The notes under the pieces were generated by a model, which was not told the DNA's origin, made no database searches, and saw only the letters and a list, made by a program, of their open reading frames with translations. From Gnetum montanum (taxonomy: Eukaryota > Streptophyta > Gnetopsida > Gnetales > Gnetaceae), in assembly GCA_015680685.1 (NCBI GenBank), contig MNCI01014583.1:4374-35820 (forward strand): DNA of 31,447 nucleotides. Direction: 5' to 3'. Each line of letters opens with the position of its first letter. Position 1 is the first letter of the stretch. A program made the translations under genes and the position numbers. Shown in pieces: positions 11,391 to 19,928 of the stretch.

Positions 11391-11906
11391 CTATCTCAGG
11401 GTCAATTTGCTTTAAGTGATCAATCATGTCATCTACTATGCCTTCCATAAAGGTGAACTTATCTGGAGTTTCTGCCCATGGCTCTAGATGGAAAGTAGAT
11501 GAAGACTCGCGGCCCTTAGCAGAACTAGTACCCACTGTGTAGTAAAGCGTGTTAGCATTGTGAAGAGGAGAGGGAAAATGAGAGGATAACATAAATGACA
11601 ATGTAGAGCTCCTACCCAACAAATCCTTAGGGGTGAGAGAGAGGGGATCGCCCATCGACACACTATCAAACAAATCATCAAACTCATCGTCCTAAAAATG
11701 TAGCCCCTCTTCTTCAATCTGCCTCAAAAGTATAGTTGTTTCCTCTACTGTCATGTGTCCCTCAAGTTGTGGGACATTCTCTACAAAAGGGTCCTCTATA
11801 GTAAGGGCCACCTCTTCTGTAGTAGGGGCCTCCTCCTCAGCAGCAAGGGTCTCCTCTTCTACAACCAAGGCCTCTTCTTTAGGAGCTGAAGGCTCTTCCT
11901 CATTTG
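11391..11906 (-). pseudogene. Antisense gene, exon 5, acidic tail
   Basis: Acceptor GTGCTTAG|CAAATG; joins exon 4 in phase (G + CA). It encodes an acidic repeat-like stretch (EEEPSAPKEEALVVEEE, LAAEEEAPTTEEVALTIED), one in-frame stop (11694-11692), then DDEFDDLFDSVSMGDPLSLT and a segment ending IDHLKQIDPEI before ATAG|GTGCAC. The acidic section suggests a disordered linker. Confidence 0.5.
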
Positions 11907-12004
11907 CTAAGCACAAGCCAAGATTAGGATACTAGTCCAATAAAGATATGTAACCATAAAAGGGAAAAGGAAAGTAGCAAATAATTTAGCTAAGACATAC
12001 TTAC

Positions 12005-13056
12005 CAACAAGCTCAAATTGCACATTGCAAACTCTAATCCGTAGCCTTTTGCCCCTCCCTTCGCTCACATGTGAAGGCTCTTCTATAGGATGAGGCTTCT
12101 TGATCTGCAACTTTGATTTTACGGTTTCTGCAATAAGGCACGCTCCACTCACTGGGTTGCCCATGTTGATAGGGGGGCCTCTCCAAAGTTATCATGCATA
12201 TAAAAAGATGGTCCCACCCAATCCTTGGTCATTATTGAAAAAGACTCTTCAATAGCTTTCGAAGGATCTTGAGATCGGGTGGTGTGAAATACATGGCGGA
12301 TCCATAGTTTGGATATCTGGGTCCAATCCTATACCACTCAGATCTCATTCTCTCAGACCACCAAAAATTCAAAAAATTGTCACAAATAAGCAATGAAAAA
12401 GGTAAAGTGCACATGTAAGTGTGTCTCAAGTTTGCCCTGTAGCCTAGTCATTTCTACTCGTAGGCCTTTTGAGAGGTTCTTAGCCCAATTATATCGTGTC
12501 CCCTCTTCCATCACATCTCTCATAATCTAGGCCTACTCTACCCCAAGAATCTTCCCTTGGGAGAGCAACTTGGGAAAGGCACAAGCCTGAAAGATAGGAT
12601 AAATATTTTGGACTACCTCTAATCTTACCTTTTTCATATAGATGCATTTGCGATCCTTGCTAGTCCCCAACCATTCTTCTATGCCTCCTTAATGGTCTAC
12701 ATCTTTACTAGTCCTTTCCCCCATGGGTAAACCATTAGAAGGGACACCAAAAAGATCTGATAAAAGATTATCAGTATTCTCAAACACCACTTGCATGCCA
12801 TGAACTCATGTATGAAAGTGGTCAGCACTTTCAATAAAAGAATCTACAAGAGCAAACATTTCTGCGGTTGGAATTCCTAGGTTTATAGCTAAGAATAGGT
12901 CCATGAGCCCAACCTCTTAGACCTTCTCAACAATCATTGTTTGAGCCCCATTACATAGCCAACATTGTGATTCATCCACCTCACCATACTTAAAGAAGAG
13001 GTTAGCCTCATTACATCCTAACGTAATTACAATAACCTCCTTAGACTTGGCTGCCA
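12005..13056 (-). pseudogene. Antisense gene, exon 4 block, decayed
   Basis: It joins exon 3 in phase (G + TG) and reads VAAKSKEVIVITLGCNEANL, then several stops, VVFENTDNLLSDLFGVPSNG, and YNWAKNLSKGLRVEMTRLQ at about 12480. From about 12430 the sense frame shifts (NFWWSERMRSEWYRIGPRYP), and from 12164 MGNPVSGACLIAETVKSKLQ runs to the donor TTG|GTAAGT at 12005. A possible 42-base mini-intron near 12631-12590 keeps the frame either way. The RYNWAK..L and FFIAYL pattern loosely recalls ORFs found in plant retroelements (plant mobile domain type); this is a weak impression. Confidence 0.45.
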
Positions 13057-13159
13057 CTGTAGAAACCAAAAATAAAATTAGCAAAAAAAGAGAGAAGGGG
13101 AAGAGTAATCAATTAAACTGATTTGGATTACATGAAAAGAGGCACATGATATAGCTCAC

Positions 13160-13434
13160 CTGGTGTGAACAGTGTGGGGAACAGTGACATTTCCACTAGC
13201 ACTTCCTCTACAGTGGGTACTCGACGAGATGCCAATTTGCCATCTAACCACCCAAGCTCCTTACATTTCATGTAAAAATTGGAATACTTGGTTGGATAGG
13301 TTCTAAAATCAGCCCCAAGTTGTTCTATAACATCGACACATACGTTTTTAACGAAGGAGAACTCTTGAATGGTTGTTTGAGCTACAGCTAAGGTCCCCTC
13401 TCTATCATGAAGACCATCCTTGTTGATCACAAAT
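13160..13434 (-). pseudogene. Antisense gene, exon 3
   Basis: Acceptor TTGCTAG|ATTTG and donor ACCAG|GTGAGC. The block is open throughout: FVINKDGLHDREGTLAVAQ, then FVKNVCVDVIEQLG, then KCKELGWLDGKLASRRVP, then VEEVLVEMSLFPTLFTP. Block 2 ends with AG and this exon begins with A, giving Arg and staying in frame. Domain not recognised; predicted soluble and mostly helical. Confidence 0.55.
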
Positions 13435-13519
13435 CTAGCAACAGATAAAACAAGATAAGTGTTTCATATCATACAAGACAAATAAAAATAAGATCCTTGA
13501 TCATATAAATAGGACTCAC

Positions 13520-13968
13520 CTACCGACATAGTAGACGGTTCCAAGTGGGTTCTGAAAGAATGTGCCCATATGACGAGTAATGAATAAAGTGTTGTATTTA
13601 TGATAACACTAGAATTCTAGCATCGCCCAAATCTAGAACAAAAGTCTTAAGCCTTTTGGACGTCAGCTTGATCTCCCTACCTCTTCCCCTTCATTAGACC
13701 CATCTATCATGAATTTGAGGTGCCTCGGTTTGCTCCAAGCAACAGTGTCTCACTTAGGATCCCTACTGCTTCACTAGCCAAGTGTGACCATACCATGACA
13801 CTAAAGTGACGAAGTAGGAATTCTAAGAACTTCTGCACACCTTCTCGGAACCAGACTACCTAGTCCCCTACTCGTGCATGTGGCAGGAAAACATTGGGCA
13901 TAGGGGCACTTATACAACATAGAACCCCTACTAGTTCAACCACGACTAAGATCGGCTTCAACATAACC
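13520..13968 (-). pseudogene. Antisense gene, exon block 2: FCP1/SCP-like phosphatase domain
   Basis: The acceptor GTAAACAG precedes 13968. The frame from 13967 gives LKPILVVVELVGVLCC, then a stop, then VVWFREGVQKFLEF and LRHFSVMVWSHL. This order matches the FCP1/SCP (HAD-type) Ser/Thr phosphatase domain: the LVLDLDGTL strand, then R-P-G-x-x-x-FL, then F-x-V-x-VWSS. In the catalytic D-x-D motif the first Asp reads Glu and the second Val, so an active enzyme is unlikely. Later, in another frame, YNTLFITRHMGTFFQNPLGT sits where NTLLIDDSPYK..NP.GT is expected, and this frame joins exon 3 in phase. A spliceable 121-base segment (GTGAGA..TTCTAG, about 13750-13630) lies between but does not fully fix the phase. 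Family call from memory of motifs only. Confidence 0.5.
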
Positions 13969-14769
13969 CTGTTTACAATGAAAGCATCAATTTACAATAA
14001 GGGCAATCCTTGAAAAAAAAAATTGAAATTTTTTTTTCTAAGTATCGGCTACACTTCCATGCAACGTAGCAGTCCTCTATAAAATGTAGCAACCTTATAT
14101 AGAACATAATAATCTAACACTATCAATGAACCAAAATTTTCTCTAAGTGTTCATCCTATCCCTATGACTTTATATGTAGCATAGCAATTATAACATCCTA
14201 CGTATCGTACCAATTGAATCCCGTGGGTAGCATAGTGGCTACATCCTTAGCAGCGTAGCACATACGTCCCATGCAGCATAGTGCTTACATCATGTGCAAC
14301 GTAGTGGCTATGCCTGATGTAGCATAACAAGCGAAGACATAGCGTAGCCAGCCAATTACATCGTCAAGGGCGACACAGCCTAAGGGAAAACACAGAACGT
14401 TTGCAAAGCCCCTAGCTTGTTCCATCATGTGGAACGTAAAAATAAATAAATAGAAACAAAAATCCCCTTCCCCACACTACCTAGAATGCCTCAAACCCTT
14501 ATCTAAAACACACATCGCCCTAGTCACAACAATGGCAGCCGTGGCTACGGCATAATAGCCATGGCTACAACCGCAATGGCAATGGCAGCGACCGCGCAAC
14601 AGCCACAGTCTAGCAACTATGGCAAGAGCGGTTGAGGTGATAGCCACGAGATAGCAGTAGCAGTCACAGCATAGTCTCTGCAGCAGCCAAGGCGTGGTGA
14701 CCACAGCAAAGATAGTAGCGAAAAAAAAAGAGAACACACAACATAAAAGAAGGCAGCATAGCAACTTAC

Positions 14770-14888
14770 CAGGTAGATGGTGCCTCTTGCCATTCTTCAA
14801 TGCGTGCTCTAGGGAGATGTCGCAAGGTACACTCCCCTTCATCTACATTGGCGAGACCCTGATGTCTACACTCACTCCTGCAGGCCAT
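14770..14888 (-). pseudogene. Antisense gene, exon 1
   Basis: Starts MACRSECRHQGLANVDEG and ends ..QEAPSTW with two bases left over before the donor CTACCTG|GTAAGT (exon end 14770). These two bases plus the first G of exon 2 make a Trp codon and open the frame of exon 2. A second ATG at 14842 is in another frame and would hit a stop at the start of exon 2, so 14888 is preferred. The intron to 13971 is about 800 bp and contains many TAGCATAGCG-like motifs resembling LTR pieces. Confidence 0.5.
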
Positions 14889-15018
14889 TATCTTGATGTC
14901 AAACTTTGGCCTGTCGATGGTTACGTTGCAGCTACTACGCTCTCCTCTCTAAAATGCCCTATGCTCTAGGCTATTAGCTCTGACAATGAAAATAACAGGT
15001 TTACCATGGGTAAACCCC

Positions 15019-15026
15019 TATTTATA
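15019..15026 (-). promoter_or_regulatory. TATA box of the antisense gene
   Basis: TATAAATA followed by GGGG on the minus strand, 131 bases upstream of the ATG at 14888; a good plant core promoter match. Confidence 0.5.
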
Positions 15027-15059
15027 CCCTTTAGGGTTACATGACACATTATGTTTTCA

Positions 15060-15160
15060 GGATGTCCTATGTCCCACACGTAACACAAGATGCCCCATGA
15101 CCCACGCATAACACGAAACATCCCGTGTCCCGCATGTAACATGGGACACCCCATGTTCCC
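15060..15160. repeat. 28-bp tandem repeat upstream of the antisense TATA box
   Basis: Three and a half units of 26-29 bp: GATGTCCTATGTCCCACACG.., GATGCCCCATGACCCACGCA.., CATCCCGTGTCCCGCATGTA.., GACACCCCATGTTCCC. The block begins 34 bases upstream of the TATA box on the minus strand, where promoter-proximal elements would be. Confidence 0.6.
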
Positions 15161-15187
15161 TGCAGCGTAGCACATATATGTCCTAAA

Positions 15188-15207
15188 ATATATATATATA
15201 TATATAT
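15188..15207. repeat. AT dinucleotide microsatellite
   Basis: About ten AT repeats directly upstream of the 28-bp repeat block. Confidence 0.9.
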
Positions 15208-15257
15208 TTAATGTTTGATTCAACCCCTCATTTTAACCCTTTTTGCTTTACTCTATA

Positions 15258-15361
15258 AGCACCATGACTATCCGCTATGACCTTAAACTAGCAATTTCGA
15301 AATGTAGTTTTGCATTCTACGCATAATGACGATCCACTATGACCTTAAACTGGTAATTTTG
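15258..15361 (+). repeat. Short hairpin-array fragment, plus orientation
   Basis: Two units of the family: 15269-15282 TATC-CGCTAT-GACC then TTAAACTAGC, and 15331-15344 GATC-CACTAT-GACC then TTAAACTGG. The loops are six bases; the stems are worn forms of GGTC/GACC. Same orientation as the array at 9898-10136, on the other side of the antisense gene. Confidence 0.65.
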
Positions 15362-15436
15362 AGATATTGCATAATTACTGTGCATGCATTTCACTTTATG
15401 TTGCTATGCTAGGTAGGTTCCACTTGACATCTTTTT

Positions 15437-15814
15437 TTGTTACCTATTTTGGAGGATCACTTAGGAATGGTCACACATGATGAGCTTCATTCACCTCTAA
15501 TATTGACTGGATCCCATGGTAGATTCATGAGACACTTGAACATAGAGCTTGTAGACTTTGAGCCGCCTCCTTGTAAAACCAATGTAGCATCCTTAGAAAC
15601 ATCACCAGAGTGGCCAGAACATCTAGTCCAAGCCTTAGACCTAGAGGCTAATGATGTAACTGAGAATCCACCTATAGAAATTCCCATGACCACATGTGAA
15701 AGTAAGGCAAGAACATTGAAACTTAGCTCTTTACTAGAGCCACAAATGTATGAAATTTTTTTTTGGTTGAAATTTTGTGGATTGTATGAAAGTAAATGTA
15801 TGATACAATGTTAA
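15437..15814 (+). CDS. Unidentified ORF, 125 codons
   Basis: An uninterrupted frame starting MLPILEDHLGMVTHDELHSP, with an acidic, Pro-containing middle (IELVDFEPPP, PEWPEHLVQALDLEAND) and a hydrophobic end. It lies between array fragments of opposite orientation. I recognise no domain. Its composition would suit the variable linker between protease and reverse transcriptase of a Tat-like element, but no motif proves it. Intact length in a region full of stops makes it worth noting; it may still be chance. Confidence 0.25.
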   Translation: MLPILEDHLGMVTHDELHSPLILTGSHGRFMRHLNIELVDFEPPPCKTNVASLETSPEWPEHLVQALDLEANDVTENPPIEIPMTTCESKARTLKLSSLLEPQMYEIFFWLKFCGLYESKCMIQC

Positions 15815-16085
15815 CATTTGATATTATTATTTATACATTTATACATTTTTTTGTTGTTTTATTTTATTCAAGTTTTTTTTATTTTAAGTTTTGACCAAAC
15901 TTTGGATAAACACAAGTGTAAACACAGAAGATTTTTTTTCTTTTGTTGTTTTAATAGTTTGTAAATGTGAAAGTAACTAAAATGATAATAGTGTAGAAGA
16001 AATGTAAGCTGGCATAATAATTTGTAAAGTAAGGATGTAACTATGCATGCAAACAAAGAATGTAATTTTAAAGAAATGGAAATGT
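15815..16085. other. AT-rich spacer without a gene
   Basis: Runs of T and A and repeated GTAAATG/ATGTAA words; no coding or structural feature found. Confidence 0.5.
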
Positions 16086-16102
16086 AACTTGTTCTAGTTT
16101 AA

Positions 16103-16407
16103 GGCCATTTTGGGCCATGCGTGTCAATTTAAAGTCATGATGAACTTTAGCAATGGCATTCTAGTTTAAGGTCATTTCGGGCCAGAAGAAAACGAAAGAG
16201 ATTTAAACTGTTTCAAGGGGTTTTAAAATGAACCGGCCATTTCTGACCGTGGCTAGTTTTATGTCATTGCGGACATGTGGTATTTTGACGTCTGTTCGGA
16301 CAGTAGTAGTTTAACATCATTTCGAACAAGTTGTAGTTTAACATCATTTCGGACGATAGTAGTTTAACGTCATTTTGGACGAGTTGTAGTTTAATGTCAT
16401 CTTGGAC
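16103..16407 (-). repeat. Hairpin array, minus orientation, abutting LTR1
   Basis: Units read on the minus strand end in TAAACTA (plus strand TAGTTTA). Perfect stems: 16103-16116 GGCC-ATTTTG-GGCC; 16261-16276 ATGTC-ATTGCG-GACAT; 16368-16381 CGTC-ATTTTG-GACG. Others are off by one pair: 16342-16355 CATC/GACG; 16289-16302 CGTC/GACA. Spacing is 26-27 bp in the 3' half. The last unit's GAC ends at 16407, exactly where the LTR begins. Confidence 0.8.
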
Positions 16408-16980
16408 TATACCGTCCGAAATCGTCAGTCTCTGACTGGAAGGAAACAGAAACCGGGGGATCACCGGACACGCACAGAAGACCCTACCTTCGCTTGAGGG
16501 CGAGCTGGAACGGACGAAGGTAGAGTACCTTGGGTGGTCCACACGCGGATCAGACAAGGATTTCCCCCAGCGTATATCGATATATTGTACGCCGAGTTAT
16601 ACGTAAACAGTGTAACTTATGCGAAACCGAACGTAAATGTACAAGAATGTAAACGATATGCATACAAGAATAAATGATAAAACTGTAACAAATCTTAGCA
16701 AAAATGTGGCAATGTCATTGCATAATGGAAGTTACAATGCACTGGTCTTAACGCAGTTGTGGATGTGACACAAGGCGGATGAAGAGCCCCGGTGAATGCA
16801 AGGGTTTGATAACGTGCTGGTTCAGACTACAGACATAGCGTAGAGGCTGTATGTTCAGTGTGTAGGGTTGGGGTCCAGCGTATAGGATGCAGGGTTCTCA
16901 ATTTGCTTAGTGTGGTCTACCCCAATTTTTGCCAAGATGCTTCCGATTTTTCCAACCCCGATCTGGTCAAAAATCGAAGT

Positions 16981-16988
16981 TTTTATAC
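16981..16988 (-). promoter_or_regulatory. TATA box of LTR1
   Basis: TATAAAAA on the minus strand; the equivalent place in LTR2 has TATAAATC (25010-25003). Confidence 0.45.
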
Positions 16989-17101
16989 GGGTTTCGACAT
17001 TAGACTCGGGTCTGAAAGGGGATGAGTGGCTGTAAGGTGAGAAAAATTTGAAAAGAGAGACAGGTGGTGCGTTGACCAAGTGCAGAATATGTTACAACTC
17101 T

Positions 17102-17352
17102 ACAGCATAGAGGATGCCAGCGTAGAGCATGCCAGCGTAGAGCATGCCAACGTAGAGGATGCCAGCGTATAGCATGCCAGCGTACATGCATGCTAGCGTA
17201 TAGGATGCCAGCATATAGGATGCTAGCGTACAGCATGCCAGTGTACAGCATGCCAGTGTAGAGGATACCATCGTATAGCATGCCAGCATACAGGATGCCA
17301 GCGTATAGGATGCAAGCGTACAGGATGCCAACGTATAAGATGCCAGCGTACA
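17102..17352. repeat. 15-bp minisatellite in LTR1
   Basis: About 17 units of AGCGTANAGNATGCC. Because 15 is a multiple of three, several frames stay open as periodic five-residue repeats (ILYAG, YTLAS); these are by-products. LTR2 carries a different repeat at the same place. Confidence 0.9.
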
Positions 17353-17380
17353 CCAAAAATGTACCCAGCGTATACACATG

Positions 17381-17742
17381 AAAATGCTTCATTTTAAGAT
17401 CAAAACTTGATTTTTAGGTGCCTAAGAGCTACTGGGAACCTTGGGGAAGGTCCTGGGGGGTCCAGACACTTAGTTCTGGCATGTTTTGACTCATTTTTGG
17501 GGCCCGAAAGTTCCTCTACGCTGGCTACACCCTGGGCGTATATGCTAGGCGTACAGGAATGAAAGACCATCATTTCGAGCCCAAAATTTGATTTTCAAGT
17601 GCTTGAGAGTTGCTGGGGACCTTGGGGAAGGTCCTAAGGGGTCCAGACGCTCAATTCTGGCATGTTTTGACTCATTTTTGGGGCCCGAAAGTTCCTCTAC
17701 ACTGGGCTTTACGCTGGGCATGTATAGGCCAACGTACAAGAT
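17381..17742. repeat. 181-bp tandem duplication in LTR1
   Basis: Two copies offset by 181 bases. Shared words: CTTGGGGAAGGTCCT, TTCTGGCATGTTTTGACTC, GGGGCCCGAAAGTTCCTCTA. LTR2 has related, more worn segments near 25450-25610 and 25679-25800, so the duplication is probably ancestral. Confidence 0.85.
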
Positions 17743-17969
17743 GCATACTTAGTGAAAACCAAGTATTTTGAGCTCAAGATTTGCCAAGTTTGATGCCAAG
17801 TGTCATTGTAGTCTTCTATGGGTCCCAGGGAACCGTTTCTTGTTGATTTTGACTCCGTTTGAAGTTTTCTGTGAGGCCCTCAAGCTTCAGTCATGCTGGG
17901 GAGCATCATGACTTAGCTCGATTCTCATTGAAGAAGTACTAAGCTCAGAATTTTGTGGTGTTTTATTAG

Positions 17970-17979
17970 CCCCTCTTTG
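17970..17979 (-). other. Polypurine tract of element B
   Basis: CAAAGAGGGG on the minus strand, four bases before the LTR start; identical to the tract of element C (29451-29460). It fixes the LTR boundary and links B and C. Confidence 0.7.
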
Positions 17980-19130
17980 TTGATGCTTGGAGGAATCGAC
18001 CCGAGAAGCGTCAACAAAGAATTACAAAATACCACAAGCAACTTGGTAGCATTATCCTTCGACACTTGGTCAGATGTCATCGCACCGTGTTCAGTAGTAC
18101 ATGGGATTGGGGAAATAAAGTTTGTAGCTGGATAGGGAAATAAAAATTGTTGGGATTGGGACCTGATCAAGGGATTGTGCATGGTAAAGGGGATGCTCTG
18201 GTGTGTATACAAGTCATGCTGATCCTTGTCAATAGCCATTGTTTAGCAGACTCGAAATAAAGACATGAGATGTGCGTCCTTTGGCGGAACAAGACTCTTG
18301 TTTAGTGTTTCAGAGGACTTGTTGGCCACATGATGGTGTTCTCTAGAGGAACAGGCCCTTTGTTTAGTGTTAAAGAAAACCTGTTGGTGGAGAGCCAAAG
18401 CTATGTAATGAGATGTTACTTGAGCTTTTGAGACATGAGTGTTTGTTTCCAAGACAACTGCCTTCCCGCCTGAGGCTTATGGGAAGTGCCAAGGGTCTTG
18501 TGGTTCATTTTGCTCTTTGCTCTTTTCTTTTTCTTTCTTTTTCTTTTTTGTTCTTTTTCATTTTGTTTTTTTTTTTGCTCTTTTTTTTTTTTGTGTCTCT
18601 TTGTTTTTTGGAAAGAGCTTTCTTTCAATTTTTCACTCATGCTCATGTGCCATATTGTGTGTTGCAGTTGCTTGAGAGTGTCACAGCGTGTAACAGTGTG
18701 CTCAAATTTTTGAGGTGTACTGGGTGTATCTAAGAACTGTAACTGGGTAGAAAAGGGAATAAGAGTGTTGGGGAAATAGAGAATGTATTGGGAACGGGGA
18801 ATGTACTTTTGAACATATTGATTAACCTGGTTGCGTGCGTCAGAAACAATGTGACACCTTGTCACCATGATGAAGTGTATCCATGTACGAGCACCACTGG
18901 GTGTCATCCTGCAAACACAACTCGCAGAAGACAAGAAAATCACAAGTGAATGAGTTAGCAAACACTTCAGACATGAATGTGACTGATGCAAATGGAGGCA
19001 CCATGTGAAACTTAAGGCAAACAGAATGGGCAGCAATAGTGTTGTCAGAGCCGGTGTGATGAATGATGCAGCAGGCATTAATGAAGAAATGTCATGAATT
19101 ACAGTAGCAAATGAATGTGCCAGAAATGAT
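17980..19130 (-). other. 3' untranslated region of element B
   Basis: Between array and polypurine tract. It holds a pair of about 43-base repeats offset by about 61 bases (18285-18327 and 18346-18388, shared words GGAACA, TTTGTTTAGTGTT, TTGTTGG) and a pyrimidine run at 18516-18610 (purine-rich on the element strand). A 220-codon minus frame across it gets its Lys-rich tail from the purine run and looks accidental. Confidence 0.5.
18516..18610. repeat. Polypyrimidine low-complexity tract
   Basis: TTTC/T-rich sequence with several runs of ten or more T; purine-rich on the element B strand. Confidence 0.85.
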
Positions 19131-19136
19131 CTAGAT

Positions 19137-19404
19137 AGTTTATAGTATTGGCGGACTGTAGTGGGTTAGTTTTACGTCATAACATGTTGGACGTTGCCAG
19201 TTTATTGTCGTAGCGGACGGTACATTGCCAGTTTCTAGTCTTGGCGGACCGTGACGAGGCAAACCAGTTTATAGTCTTAGCGGACTCTGGTGAATGAATG
19301 TAACAGTTTAGTGTCATGTTAGACAGAGCTCTGTGATGTCGATTTACTGTCATGACACCAGGACATTCTCTGGTATCAGTTTTAAGTCATGATGCCCAGA
19401 CTGC
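19137..19404 (-). repeat. Hairpin array of element B
   Basis: Minus-oriented units, with CAGTTT-type words before each hairpin on the plus strand. Perfect stems: 19174-19194 ACGTC/GACGT (loop 11); 19273-19286 AGTC-TTAGCG-GACT; 19312-19325 TGTC-ATGTTA-GACA; a TGTC/GACA stem with a ten-base loop near 19349-19366; 19385-19402 AGTC/GACT with a ten-base loop. One-off units: TGTC-GTAGCG-GACG near 19206 (T-G wobble), AGTC-TTGGCG-GACC near 19237. A GGCC-TTTTCG-GGCC unit stands apart at 19547-19560. The loops GTAGCG and TTAGCG are complements of the CGCTAC-like loops of element C. Confidence 0.82.
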
Positions 19405-19542
19405 TCTTTGTGGAAGCATGGGTGTGCGTCTGTATGATCCTGTAAACAAAAGCTACTAGAGAAAACAATATTAAATAGAAACTGCAAAAAACATAAACTG
19501 AAATGCACCAACAAATAGAAGATAATGTGAAACGGTGGTAGT

Positions 19543-19833
19543 TTAAGGCCTTTTCGGGCCATGAGAGAACGTGTAAGCTAATATAATACAAACTAAGGTG
19601 ACATATGCACAATGAACAAAGGTGAAGAGTGGGTGGGGATTAGACGTGTCTTTGGCCACAGGGTAGTCTTGATTATGCGGTTGTTTCTTAGTCGAACATG
19701 GTCTAAGAGGCGTGCTAGTTTGCTCTGGGAGGCTTTTAGTTTTTACCCCTCGTTTGGGCGTTTTAGCTCTAGGTGTTGTGTTTGTTGTTGTGGGTGTTGC
19801 TTCAAGAGGCTCCTCTTTCAAGACCTGTGACAT
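19543..19833 (-). pseudogene. Pro/Thr/Lys-rich fragment, possible tail of element B gag region
   Basis: A 96-codon frame with a basic, Pro/Thr-rich N-terminal part (PLEATPTTTNTTPRAKTPKR) and a hydrophobic end that runs into the last array unit. It lies in the element strand between the gap and the array, where the end of the gag-protease polyprotein would be. No catalytic motif. Much of its upstream context is lost in the gap. Confidence 0.25.
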
Positions 19834-19928
19834 GTCTATGTTGTGGTTAGCTTGAAAAGGAGTGTTGTCGCCATGTATAATGACTTGTCCACCTTCGTAT
19901 GGAAGGCAGATTTCTTGATGTATCGGTG

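Larger units (their letters stand above)
10310..14888 (-). pseudogene. Multi-exon antisense gene carried within the retroelement region
   Basis: A gene model of at least seven exon blocks, antisense to element A. Start ATG at 14888 (context ATAATGGCC), TATAAATA 131 bases upstream, final stop TAG 10312-10310. Exon blocks: 14888-14770, 13968-13520, 13434-13160, 13056-12005, 11906-11391, 11302-10477, 10372-10310. Each boundary except the last donor has a good GT or AG site, and junctions 1/2, 2/3, 3/4 and 4/5 keep phase (2+1, 2+1, 1+2, 1+2 bases). Junction 5/6 is off by one base, and a frame change inside block 2 needs a further intron or an indel. Several in-frame stops show decay. Known context: Tat-lineage elements often carry extra ORFs, sometimes antisense, between integrase and 3' LTR. 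Alternative: a host gene that was transduced or into which the repeats inserted. The product as a whole is not recognised. Confidence 0.6.
16408..17965 (-). mobile_element. LTR1, 3' LTR of element B
   Basis: Homologous along its length to LTR2 (24441-26064), same orientation. On the minus strand it starts TAAAACACCAC (TG changed to TA) after the polypurine tract at 17979-17970 and ends ..GGACGGTATA, opposite GAACGGTACA in LTR2. Shared blocks: GACCCT..CTT..CTTGAGGGC, GTTATACGTAAAC, AAGGCGGATG, ACAGGTG. Identity looks roughly 65-75 percent by eye, far too low for a young pair, and the tandem repeats inside differ. Either an extremely old insertion or LTRs of two related elements brought together. 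Confidence 0.7.

Noticed and set aside
14477-14842. 121-codon minus frame starting at the ATG at 14842
   Set aside because: The frame runs through the donor at 14769 into intron sequence; the upstream ATG at 14888 in another frame splices in phase to exon 2.
17000-17392. Minus-strand frames rich in ILYAG / YTLAS repeats
   Set aside because: They follow from a 15-bp minisatellite inside an LTR; the repeat length keeps several frames open at once.
18416-19078. 220-codon minus frame with hydrophobic N-terminus and Lys-rich tail
   Set aside because: It spans the 3' untranslated region of element B, and its tail is a read-out of a purine run; no family features.
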